A stretch of 47,875 bases of DNA, taken from contig DATKDW010000013.1 in the NCBI GenBank assembly GCA_035512495.1, positions 1 to 47,875 on the forward strand, read 5' to 3'. The DNA is from Acidimicrobiales bacterium (GTDB lineage: Bacteria; Actinomycetota; Acidimicrobiia; Acidimicrobiales; CADCSY01). Below are positions 9,195 through 17,102 of this stretch, piece by piece. A program made the position numbers and the translations under genes. The notes below the pieces were generated by a model. It made no database searches, was not told the DNA's origin, and saw nothing but the letters and a program-made list of their open reading frames with translations. Each line of letters begins with the position of its first letter. Position 1 is the stretch's first letter.

Positions 9195-10067
9195 CTACAG
9201 AACGGCCTGGCGGACGGCGGCGGCGAAGGCGACCACGGCCAGGGCGCGCACCGCGTCGACGCCCGCCTCGACCTCGCCGGTGGCGGCCGCCACCACGGCG
9301 TCGCCGTCGGCCGAGGTGTGCGGTGGGTGGACGGCGCGGGCCATCCCGTCGTGGCCGCCCTGGGCCACGGCGTGGCAGCCGGCCTTGTCGAGACGGGCGT
9401 TGGTGACGACCACGCCGACGGTCGTGTTCTGGAACGCCCATCCGCCCGAGTCGCCCCGCGGGCCGGGGACGCTTCCGATGGTGGGCTCGCCTCCTGACGG
9501 GACGACGTCGCCGAAGGCGTTCACCACCGCCAGGGCGGCCACCACCAGCTCGCCGTCGGCGATGGAGGCCACGCCGAGCCCGCCCGGGCGACGGTGCTCG
9601 GGGCCCCGCCACTTGCTTGTCGTGGCCCCGGTGCCGGCGCCCACCGCCCCGGTGGCGGTCGGCCCTCCGCCAGCAGCCACGCAGGCTCGCTCGCCCTCGG
9701 CCGGACCCGGTCGCACCGAGCCGTCGCCCACCAGGAGGTCGAAGATCGCCAGGCCGGCCACGATCGGCACCGGGCCGGCGCCGGTCGGGAAGCCCCGGCC
9801 CGCCCGCTCGCACCAGGCCATCACCCCGTCGGCGGCACCCAGCCCGAACGCCGAGCCGCCAGTGAGGAGGACGGCGTCGAGGCGGGTCACCAGGCGGCCG
9901 GGCGCCAGGGCGTCGAGCTCCCGGCTGGCGGGGGCGCCGCCCCGGACCTCGGCCGAGCCCACGGTCCCCTCGGGGAGGAGGACCACGGTGCAACCGGTGC
10001 GGGCCTCGGCGTCGGTCCAGTGGCCGACCGCCACCCCCGGTACCCCGAGGTCGACGGTGCCGCTCAC
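9195..10067 (-). CDS. P1/S58-family peptidase (DmpA/NylC-like Ntn hydrolase)
   Basis: Predicted self-processing N-terminal-nucleophile hydrolase of the DmpA/NylC group, which acts on N-terminal amino acids, beta-peptides or nylon oligomers depending on the member. The 290-residue protein shows GVAVGHWTD at the start, LTGGSAFGLGAADGV, GTGATTSKW and NAFGDV. The probable autocleavage site is the Asn-Thr in FQNTTVGVVVTNA, with Thr as nucleophile by analogy to NylC. The GTG at 10067 overlaps the alr stop as GTGA. No signal peptide is seen, so it should act in the cytoplasm. Its natural substrate is unknown. Confidence 0.87.
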   Translation of the reverse strand: MSGTVDLGVPGVAVGHWTDAEARTGCTVVLLPEGTVGSAEVRGGAPASRELDALAPGRLVTRLDAVLLTGGSAFGLGAADGVMAWCERAGRGFPTGAGPVPIVAGLAIFDLLVGDGSVRPGPAEGERACVAAGGGPTATGAVGAGTGATTSKWRGPEHRRPGGLGVASIADGELVVAALAVVNAFGDVVPSGGEPTIGSVPGPRGDSGGWAFQNTTVGVVVTNARLDKAGCHAVAQGGHDGMARAVHPPHTSADGDAVVAAATGEVEAGVDAVRALAVVAFAAAVRQAVL

Positions 10068-11287
10068 CGCTGGCCCCGGTGTCGGCGGGGGACGCGGGCC
10101 GAGATGCCGCAGGTCACCTCGTAGGCGATGGTGTCGAGGCGCTCGGCCCACTCCCAGGCGTCGATCTGCTCTTCGCCCTGGGCACCCAGGAGCACCGCCT
10201 CGTCGCCGGCGGCCACCGCCGGGGCGAGGGGGTCGTCGACCGGGCCGCAGTCGACCATGAGCTGGTCCATGGTCACCGTGCCGGCCAGGGGGCACCGGCG
10301 GCCGCCGACGAGGACCTCGCCCCCGACGTCGCCGAGCCGGCGGGGCACGCCGTCGGCGTAGCCGAGGGGCAGCGTGGCGACCACCGTGTCGACGACGACG
10401 GCGCGCCGCAGTCCGTACGACACGGCGTCGCCGGCCGGCACCACCTGCACGTGGGAGACCTCGGCCCGCAGCGAGAGGGCGGGCCGCAGGGGGAGCCGGT
10501 CGGCGAGCGCGGGGCTGGGCGCCAGGCCGTAGACGGCGATGCCGCAACGGACCAGGTCGTACCGGAGGGCGGGATGGTCGATGGTGGCGGCTGAGTTGGC
10601 CGCGTGGACCAGGGGCGGGTCGATCCCGGCGGCCCGCAGGTCGGCCAGGACCGCCTCGAAGCGCAGCAGCTGGCGGTCGGTCGCCGGGTGGCCCGGCTCG
10701 TCGGCCACCGCGCAGTGGGTCCACACGCCCTCCAGCGCCAAGGTGTCACGGGCAAGGAGGGACCGGGCCCGGTCGAGGGCGGCGCCGGGCGCCACGCCGA
10801 TGCGGTGCATCCCGGTGTCGACCTTGAGGTGGACGGGCAATGGCTCGGACCGGCCGGCCGCCGTGACGGCGGCGGACGCCGCCTCGATCCCCGCCTCGGT
10901 GTGCACCGTGGCCCGCAGCCCGAGGGCGACCAGGTCGGCCCACTCGGGGGCCGAGGGCTCGGACAGCACGAGGATGGGGGCGTCGATGCCGGTGTCCCGC
11001 AGCACGGCGCCCTCCGACGCCAGCGCCACCCCGAGCCAGGAGGCGCCGGCCTCGAGGGCGGCCCGGGCCACGGGCACCGCGCCGTGGCCGTAGCCGTCGG
11101 CCTTGACCACCGCGCAGAGGGCGGCGCCGTCGGCCACGTCGACCAAGGCAGCCACGTTGTGGCGCACGGCATCGAGGTCGACCTCGGCCCATGCCGGCCG
11201 ACCAGAGCGTTCTGGCACCAGAAACGCGCCGACGGCCGGCGCGATCCTGGTGCCAGAACCGGGTTGGGCCGGTTCGCGCTCGGTCAC
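10064..11287 (-). CDS. alr: Alanine racemase
   Basis: PLP enzyme that makes D-alanine for peptidoglycan. The family core begins at RPAWAEVDLDAVRHNV; the PLP lysine is in AVVKADGYGHG, the second catalytic base Tyr is in AVSYGLRR, and the DTGMHRIG and LPLGYADG motifs follow. I give the GTG at 11287 (407 residues), which overlaps the CBS gene as GTGA. It adds about 27 residues before the conserved start, and that stretch is encoded by a strong nested hairpin (11210-11258). A GTG at 11218 is the alternative start and would put most of the hairpin upstream of the coding region. Confidence 0.94.
   Translation of the reverse strand: MTEREPAQPGSGTRIAPAVGAFLVPERSGRPAWAEVDLDAVRHNVAALVDVADGAALCAVVKADGYGHGAVPVARAALEAGASWLGVALASEGAVLRDTGIDAPILVLSEPSAPEWADLVALGLRATVHTEAGIEAASAAVTAAGRSEPLPVHLKVDTGMHRIGVAPGAALDRARSLLARDTLALEGVWTHCAVADEPGHPATDRQLLRFEAVLADLRAAGIDPPLVHAANSAATIDHPALRYDLVRCGIAVYGLAPSPALADRLPLRPALSLRAEVSHVQVVPAGDAVSYGLRRAVVVDTVVATLPLGYADGVPRRLGDVGGEVLVGGRRCPLAGTVTMDQLMVDCGPVDDPLAPAVAAGDEAVLLGAQGEEQIDAWEWAERLDTIAYEVTCGISARVPRRHRGQR
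11210..11258. repeat. Nested hairpin over the alr start region
   Basis: Outer arms TTCTGGCACCAG (11210-11221) and CTGGTGCCAGAA (11247-11258) are a perfect 12-base inverted repeat. Inside them CGCGCCG (11225-11231) and CGGCGCG (11237-11243) form a second 7-base stem with a 5-base loop, separated by a 3/3 internal loop. The alternative alr GTG at 11218 lies within the outer arm, so folding in the mRNA would hide it. Confidence 0.8.
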
Positions 11288-11760
11288 CCGGTGGTGCGCC
11301 GGCCCGACATCGCCCGCAGGATGTCGCCCCTGGCGATGATGCCGACCAGGCGCCCCTCGGTGGTCACCGGCAGCCGGCTGACGTCGTGGTCGTGCATGAG
11401 GGTGGCGGCCTGGGCCAGGTCGTCGTCGGGCGCGCAGGTGACGGGCTCGTCGTTCATGACCTCGGCCACGGTGGCAGCGACGGCCCGGCGCAGGTCCTCC
11501 TCGAACTGGCGGTGCGAGGACGGCAGCTCGAGGTAGGCGCCGAAGAGGGAGATCACCGTGGGGTAGTGGAGCTTGGTCTCCTGGACGAGCAGGTCGCCGG
11601 TGCTGAGCATGCCCACCACCGCCCCCGACTCGTCGACCACCGGGCCGCCGTCGACCCCACTGGCCATGAGTCGCTCGGTGGCGTCCTGGATGCCCTCGTC
11701 GGGCCGGAACGAAACGACGTCGGTGGTCATCACCTCTCGGACGAGGGTGGCACTCGGCAT
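11284..11760 (-). CDS. CBS-domain-pair protein
   Basis: A 158-residue cytoplasmic protein made of two CBS domains and nothing else. The first spans about residues 5-60 (VREVMTTDVVSFRPDEGI to GMLSTGDLL), the second about 95-150 (VAEVMNDEPVTCAPDDDL to GIIARGDIL). A linker with LHYPTVISLFGAYLELP joins them. CBS pairs bind adenine nucleotides and usually sense energy state; the target here is unknown. It lies between nnr and alr and overlaps alr as GTGA. Alanine racemase or the NAD(P)H-repair enzyme are candidate partners only by neighbourhood. Confidence 0.88.
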   Translation of the reverse strand: MPSATLVREVMTTDVVSFRPDEGIQDATERLMASGVDGGPVVDESGAVVGMLSTGDLLVQETKLHYPTVISLFGAYLELPSSHRQFEEDLRRAVAATVAEVMNDEPVTCAPDDDLAQAATLMHDHDVSRLPVTTEGRLVGIIARGDILRAMSGRRTTG

Positions 11761-11772
11761 GTGGTCTCCGTG

Positions 11773-13161
11773 TCAGCGGGGGGACCCGCCGGCGGGTGCC
11801 GGTGGGTCGAGGCGGTCGAGGCGGTCGATGGCGGCGGGGAGGAGGTCGACCAGGTCGCCGGCGACCAACCCGCGGCGCCAGCCTAGGGTCCCGGCTCGAC
11901 CGTGCAGGTGGGCCGCGGCGGCAGCCGCCCGCAACGGGTCCAGGCCGGACGCGAGCAGGGCGGCGATGGCGCCCGCGAGCACGTCGCCGGTGCCGGCGGT
12001 GGCCAGGCGGGCGTCGCCCGTCGTCGTCACCAGCACCCGACCGTCGGGGGCGGCGACGACGGTGGTGGAACCCTTCAACAGGACCGTGCACCCAGCCGCT
12101 GCCGCCAGGGAGCGCGCCTCGCCCAGCCTGTCGGCCGAGGGGGCGGCGCCGGTGAGGCGGACCAGCTCCCCGTCGTGGGGGGTGAGCACGGTCCGGGCGG
12201 TGACGTAGCGGGCGACGTCGGTCCCGAGGGCGGTGAGGGCGTCGCCGTCGGCGACGACCGGCACCGTCGAGCCCGCCAGCAGGCGGCGCACCTCGGTTGC
12301 CGTGGCGTCGGCCGTGCCGAGCCCGGGCCCGGCCACGAGGGCGCCGAAGCGGTCCTGGTCGGCCAGCGCCTCGGCGGCCCACCCCTCGGCCGGGAGCTCC
12401 GTGCCCACCGCCTCGGTGGGGATCCCCTCCCCCGGCAGGCCGCCCGGCGACGACACCCGCACGTAGCCGGCCCCGGTCCGCTGGGCGCCGCCGGCGGCCA
12501 GGGCGGCGGCGCCCGCCATGCCGGGACTGCCGGCCACCACCCACACCGCGCTGCGCCACTTGTGCGACGACGGCGGCCGCTCGGGCAGCCAGGCCGCCAC
12601 GTCGGCGTCGGTCACCAGGTGGGCGGTGGCCCCCGAGACGTCGAGGCCGATGTCGGCCACCGTCACCTCTCCGGCCAGCTCGGCCCCCCGGTCGAGCAGC
12701 AGACCCGGCTTCAGGGCGGCGAAGGTCACAGTCCGCCACGCCTGCAGGGGTTCGGTGCCCTCCCCCACCACCCCCGTGAGGCCGTCGACCCCGCTCGGGA
12801 TGTCGACGGCCAGGACCGGTGCGCCGTCGGCATCGGGAGCCCGCCAGGCCCCCCGGAAGCCGGTGCCGTAGGCGGCGTCGACCACGAGGTCGCAGGCGGG
12901 CAGCACCGCGGGGAGGTCGCCGGCCTCCAGCACCTCCACCCGCACCCCCCGCCGACTGAGCCCGTCGGCCGCCACCCGTCCGTCGGCCCCGTTGTTGCCC
13001 GGCCCGGCGATGACCACCACCCGCCGTCCGTACGCACCGCCCAGGAGGTCGAGCGCCGCCCGCGCCACCGCCGCCCCCGCCCGGCCGACCAGCACCTCGA
13101 GCGGTTCCGGCGCAGCAGCGTCCACGGAGCCCATCTCGGCGGGCGTGAGGATCGGGATCAT
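11773..13161 (-). CDS. nnr: Bifunctional NAD(P)H-hydrate epimerase / ADP-dependent dehydratase
   Basis: Repairs hydrated NADH and NADPH. The 462-residue protein has both parts of the fusion: the N-terminal epimerase (YjeF_N type) with GPGNNGADGRVAADGL, VVDAAYGTGF and DIPSGVDG, then the ribokinase-like dehydratase from about residue 200 with PGLLLD, AGPGLGTADA, LTPHDGELVRL, LLKGSTTVV and the ATAGTGDVLAG catalytic loop. The ATG at 13161 precedes a short MIPILTPAEMGSVD start. It lies between acpS and the CBS gene, as expected for actinobacteria. Confidence 0.96.
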   Translation of the reverse strand: MIPILTPAEMGSVDAAAPEPLEVLVGRAGAAVARAALDLLGGAYGRRVVVIAGPGNNGADGRVAADGLSRRGVRVEVLEAGDLPAVLPACDLVVDAAYGTGFRGAWRAPDADGAPVLAVDIPSGVDGLTGVVGEGTEPLQAWRTVTFAALKPGLLLDRGAELAGEVTVADIGLDVSGATAHLVTDADVAAWLPERPPSSHKWRSAVWVVAGSPGMAGAAALAAGGAQRTGAGYVRVSSPGGLPGEGIPTEAVGTELPAEGWAAEALADQDRFGALVAGPGLGTADATATEVRRLLAGSTVPVVADGDALTALGTDVARYVTARTVLTPHDGELVRLTGAAPSADRLGEARSLAAAAGCTVLLKGSTTVVAAPDGRVLVTTTGDARLATAGTGDVLAGAIAALLASGLDPLRAAAAAAHLHGRAGTLGWRRGLVAGDLVDLLPAAIDRLDRLDPPAPAGGSPR

Positions 13162-13225
13162 CGTGTCTGTGCGGTGGTTGTGGTCGCCGGAGCGACCAGG
13201 GGCACCGCCCAGACGCACCCGGGGA

Positions 13226-13591
13226 TCACAGGGCGACCACGGTGGCGGTGGCGACGGCGGTGGTGTGCGAGAGGGTCACCAGCCAGGCGCTCACCCCGCG
13301 CTCCTCGGCGAGGGCGGCGGCCGGGCCCGACAGGCGCACGCCGGGCTGCCCGCTCTCGGCCCGCACCACCTCCACGTCTCGCAGGGCGAAGGCGCCGAGG
13401 CCCACCCCGAGCGCCTTCATGACCGCCTCCTTGGCGGCGAAGCGCGCTGCCAGTCGCTCGGCGGGGTCGGGGGCGGTCGCCGCGTAGGCCCGCTCCTCGT
13501 CGCTGAAGAGCCGGTCCGCCAGGGTGGGGGTGCGGTCGAGGGCGAGGCGGAAGCGCTCGACGTCGACCAGGTCGGTGCCGATCCCCTTCAC
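13226..13591 (-). CDS. acpS: Holo-[acyl-carrier-protein] synthase
   Basis: Transfers the 4'-phosphopantetheine arm of CoA to acyl carrier protein. The 121-residue protein has the two Mg-binding motifs of the family: GTDLVDVERF (Asp7) near the start and RFAAKEAVMKALG (Glu55) in the middle. The GTG start at 13591 has a strong GAGGAGG site six bases upstream. It follows the GlmS-like gene by ten bases and precedes nnr. Confidence 0.96.
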   Translation of the reverse strand: MKGIGTDLVDVERFRLALDRTPTLADRLFSDEERAYAATAPDPAERLAARFAAKEAVMKALGVGLGAFALRDVEVVRAESGQPGVRLSGPAAALAEERGVSAWLVTLSHTTAVATATVVAL

Positions 13592-13601
13592 GATGGCCTC
13601 C

Positions 13602-16600
13602 TCAGGTCCTGTTGCGACGCCAGCGGCCGGCCAGGACGTGGACCGGCTCCACCAGCAGGTCGATGATGTCGATCTCGCCCAGCAGCGAGTCGTCGAAGGT
13701 CGGCTCGGTCTCGGTGACGGCGTCGACCAGCGCCGAGTAGCGGCCCCGGTAGCCGGTGAGCACCTGGCGGGCGACGTCGGGCTCGAGGCGGTCGTGGAAG
13801 CGGACGTGCAGCAGCGTGATCCCGGTGACCTCGTTGTCCTTCACCTCCGGTGCCATGACGATCGTGCGGCCGTCGCGGGCCCCGCGGGCAACGGTGACCT
13901 GGCGCTCGCTCGCCACCCGGTGCTTGGTACCGCGGAGCTGGTCCTCGACGTCGGCCCGCGAGGCGAGGGACGCCGCGCTGCCACCCTTGTCGATCACGCT
14001 GATCGTGGCTCGGCGCTGGGCCACGTCGCCGGCGACCCGGTAGCGGGTGTACCCGGTGACCTCGGCCACCGCCGGGTCGACCGCCGCCAGCGTGCGCACC
14101 GAGCGGTAGCCCACCCGGTCGCGGGGGACGCCGACGCCGAGCAGCTCGCGCACGAGGGGGACGTCGAGGAAGGTGTCCTCGGCACGCGAGATGCCCACGG
14201 TGACCGTCTTGGCCTGGTGCTTGATGGCGTCGATGGGCCGGGTCAGCTCCTCGACGCCGCGGGTGAGGCCGGCCACCAGCTCCTCGACCAGCACGGCGGG
14301 CGAGCTGACGAGACCGTGCTCGAGCTCGTAGGCGTCGAGGGGCACCAGGCCGGTCGCGACGCGCAGCAAGGAGGTCACGCGCACCGCGGTGCTGGCTTCG
14401 AGGTGACCGTCATAGGCGCCCTCGCGCAGCCCGGCGAAGAACCGCCCGGCCGGATCGACCAGGGAGGGGGCGAGTCGCTCGAGGGGGTGGTCGCCCAGCC
14501 CGCCGCCGGCGAGCGCCTCCTCCACCGCCGCCCGTGCCTCTCGCAGCGGCAGGGCCTGGGCGTCGATGGCCAGGGCCGCCTCGTAGCCGAAGAGGTGGCC
14601 CACCATCGCCGACAGCACGAACGACAGCGCCGGGTGCACCGACGGGACCTCGATGACCTGCAGGGCGGCGGAGAACACACCTTCGCCCTCGGTGGCGATC
14701 ACGACCGGCGCCGCCTTGTGGGCCCGGTAGATCGCCACCTCCTTGGCCACGTCGTCGGCGTTGGCCCCCCGGAGGCCGGCGGCGCACACCAGGATGAACG
14801 GCTCGGCCGAGAGGTCGATGTGCTTCTTGTCCTCGGTGGCATCGCAGGAGATCGACTTGTAGCAGAGCTCGCTGAGCTTGATCCTCACCTCCTCGGCGGC
14901 GATGCGGTCGAGGCCGTTGCCCACGATGGCCCAGTAGCGGCGCGACGGCGTGTAGCGCTGGGCCGCCTCGGCGATCTCCGGCCGCAGCGCCAGCGTGGCC
15001 TCCATGGCGTCGGGCAGGCCGCGCAGGGCGTCGAGGAGGCTGGCGTCCCGGCGTCGGTCGCCGAGGCCGGCCGCGCCGGCGATGCCGACGGCGAGGAGCA
15101 CGCCGGCCGCGATCTGGGCATAGAACGCCTTGGTCGACGGGACGGCCATCTCCACGTCGCGGCCGTCGGAGGTGTAGAGGACGCCGTCGGCCCGCTCCAC
15201 CAGGTCGCTGTTGCGCCGGTTGACGATGGCCAGCACGGCCGCGCCGCGGGCGCGCACGAGGTCGACGGTCCGGTTGGTGTCGGTGGTGGTCCCCGACTGG
15301 CTGATCGCGACCACGAGCGTGTCGGCCATGTCGTCGCGCAGGGCGAAGCCCGAGAGCTCGGTGGCAGGCATGGCCACGACCCGCAGGTCGGCACCGTCGA
15401 GCATCCCGGCCAGGACGGCGGCCATGCCCTGGCCGGCCACCGCAGCGGTCCCCTGCCCGGTGACGACGATCCGGCGGATGCCACCGGCCGCCAGGCGGTC
15501 CCTGATCTGCGTGGGGAGGACGTCGTCGCCGAGAGCGAGGGTGGCCGTGCCCGAGTCGTCGGTGATGCGGCCCCGCAGGGTCTTGCGGATCGACCTCGGT
15601 GCCTCGCCGATCTCCTTCAGCAGGAAGTGCGGGGCGCCGCCGCGGTCGATGTCGCGGGTGGTGATGCCGGCGGTGTGGACGTCGTCGTCGGCGAGCGGCA
15701 GCGTCGTGCCGTCGTAGGCGAGGCGTCGGATGCCGTCGAGGTCGCCGGCGAGGCTGCCGTCGAGCACGAGGATCTGACCGCGGCTCCCGTCGACTCCGCT
15801 CGGCGTCTCGCCGTCCATGCGGACGTACCGCGAGGTCTCCTCCACCAGGCCGTACGGCTCGCTCGCCACCACGTAGGCGTCCTCGGCCAGGCCGACGTAG
15901 AGGGCCTGGCCGCTGCCCCGCAGGGCCAGGTGGAGGGTGCCCGGCGCCTCGGCGGCACTGACGCCGATGGCGACCGACCCGTCGAACGAGGCGACGGTGT
16001 GGCGCACCGCCTCGTCGATGCCGTCGCCGCCCTGGCGGGCCCGGGCCACGAGGGCGGGGATCACTTTGGCATCGGTGGTGACCTCCTCGGAGATCGCCAG
16101 GCCCTCGCGCTGGCGCAGCTCGACGTGGTTGTCGACGTCACCGTTGAGCGCGGCGGTGACGTAGCTGGCGGCACCGGCGCCGGCTCCGCCCTCCTCCTCG
16201 GAGTTCAGCGGGTGGGCGTTGGCCTCGGAGATGATCCCGACGCTGGCCCACCGGGTGTGGCCGAGGAGGGTCAGTCGGGCGTCGTCGCCGGCGAGGGCCC
16301 GGCGGAGGAGCTCGTCATCGCGGATCTGGGCTCGGAGGGCGGCGGTGTTGTCGCCGAGCTCACCGATCTCGGCAGCCGCCTTGTACACGATGCTCAGGTG
16401 GCCGAGCGGCGTGCGCACCGCTGTTGAGCGGAAGAGCGGATCGTCGCGCTCGGTGAGGCGCGCCTTGACCTCGCCGTCCTCGAGGTCGAGGCCGTGGCCG
16501 TCGACGAGGACGTGGATCCCGGCAGAGTCGCGCCCGCGCACCTCGAGGCGGTCGATCGCCGAGAGGGCGAGCTGCATCGAGGTGTACCCCTCGATCGCCG

Positions 16601-17042
16601 CCGGCCCGGCACCGGGGCCGGCGAGGTCGGCCACCGCCGCGGCGGTGCGGAGCCGGTCGTGGCGAAGCGCCCACGCCGCGTCCTTGGCGCGCAGCAGGCC
16701 GGCGTTGACGTGCTCGAGGCGCTGGCCCTCGATGGCGTGGTCACCGGCGTCGAGGGTGACGTCGAGCTCGGCGACCGCCCGGTCGACCTGGGCCGCCAGC
16801 TCGGCGATCCGCTCGGCCCCACTGGCGTCACCGAGCAGCGCCACCACGCCCGCCGCGCCCCGCATGCTGCAGTCGACCGCCTCGAGCTCGTCGGCGGCGG
16901 CAGCCAGGGTGGTGCCGGGGTCGTCGGCGGTGAGGGCGGATTCGAGGTGCTCGAGGGCGGTGCCCAGGGTCTCGCAGAGCGACGGCAGGCCCGGGGGCTG
17001 GCGGCGGCTGGGGCGCCGGATCACCGCAACGATTCCGCACAT
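13602..17042 (-). CDS. Giant GlmS-like protein: split glutaminase domain, two SIS domains, novel C-terminal domain
   Basis: The protein has 1146 residues; GlmS is normally about 610. MCGIVAV gives the class II glutaminase nucleophile Cys2, but the next glutaminase block (AIDRLEVRGRDSAGI) comes only at residues 162-176, after an Ala/Leu-rich insertion of about 140 residues. HTRWA (262-266), Asn300-Gly301 and Asp324 complete the ammonia-producing site. The first SIS domain has LKEIGEAPRS (475-484), GQGTA (529-533), SQSGTTTDT (581-589) and PSTKAF (635-640). The second has IKLSELCY, placing Lys722, Glu725 and His741 where GlmS has its isomerase Lys, Glu and His. The usual SVTVE-type tail is absent, replaced from about residue 880 by a domain I do not recognise (HQAKTVTVG, TGYTRYRV). 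Its place after glmM suggests that it makes glucosamine-6-phosphate; that is inference. Confidence 0.88.
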   Translation of the reverse strand: MCGIVAVIRRPSRRQPPGLPSLCETLGTALEHLESALTADDPGTTLAAAADELEAVDCSMRGAAGVVALLGDASGAERIAELAAQVDRAVAELDVTLDAGDHAIEGQRLEHVNAGLLRAKDAAWALRHDRLRTAAAVADLAGPGAGPAAIEGYTSMQLALSAIDRLEVRGRDSAGIHVLVDGHGLDLEDGEVKARLTERDDPLFRSTAVRTPLGHLSIVYKAAAEIGELGDNTAALRAQIRDDELLRRALAGDDARLTLLGHTRWASVGIISEANAHPLNSEEEGGAGAGAASYVTAALNGDVDNHVELRQREGLAISEEVTTDAKVIPALVARARQGGDGIDEAVRHTVASFDGSVAIGVSAAEAPGTLHLALRGSGQALYVGLAEDAYVVASEPYGLVEETSRYVRMDGETPSGVDGSRGQILVLDGSLAGDLDGIRRLAYDGTTLPLADDDVHTAGITTRDIDRGGAPHFLLKEIGEAPRSIRKTLRGRITDDSGTATLALGDDVLPTQIRDRLAAGGIRRIVVTGQGTAAVAGQGMAAVLAGMLDGADLRVVAMPATELSGFALRDDMADTLVVAISQSGTTTDTNRTVDLVRARGAAVLAIVNRRNSDLVERADGVLYTSDGRDVEMAVPSTKAFYAQIAAGVLLAVGIAGAAGLGDRRRDASLLDALRGLPDAMEATLALRPEIAEAAQRYTPSRRYWAIVGNGLDRIAAEEVRIKLSELCYKSISCDATEDKKHIDLSAEPFILVCAAGLRGANADDVAKEVAIYRAHKAAPVVIATEGEGVFSAALQVIEVPSVHPALSFVLSAMVGHLFGYEAALAIDAQALPLREARAAVEEALAGGGLGDHPLERLAPSLVDPAGRFFAGLREGAYDGHLEASTAVRVTSLLRVATGLVPLDAYELEHGLVSSPAVLVEELVAGLTRGVEELTRPIDAIKHQAKTVTVGISRAEDTFLDVPLVRELLGVGVPRDRVGYRSVRTLAAVDPAVAEVTGYTRYRVAGDVAQRRATISVIDKGGSAASLASRADVEDQLRGTKHRVASERQVTVARGARDGRTIVMAPEVKDNEVTGITLLHVRFHDRLEPDVARQVLTGYRGRYSALVDAVTETEPTFDDSLLGEIDIIDLLVEPVHVLAGRWRRNRT

Positions 17043-17102
17043 TCGCCAGCTCCACTCTCGGTCTCGCAGGGGCCGTCCGAGTGTACGGGGGCCACGTGGC
17101 GG

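Noticed and set aside
13524-16427. A 967-codon plus-strand open frame opposite the GlmS-like gene
   Set aside because: It is a shadow of the real gene. High GC leaves few stop codons on the opposite strand; its product is repetitive Gly/Val/Asp/His/Arg with no recognisable domain, while the minus strand has intact GlmS motifs.
17043-17102. Possible promoter for the GlmS-like gene (TACACT box on the minus strand)
   Set aside because: A TAnnnT box is present, but no -35 candidate has an acceptable sequence and spacing. Read-through from glmM is enough to explain expression.
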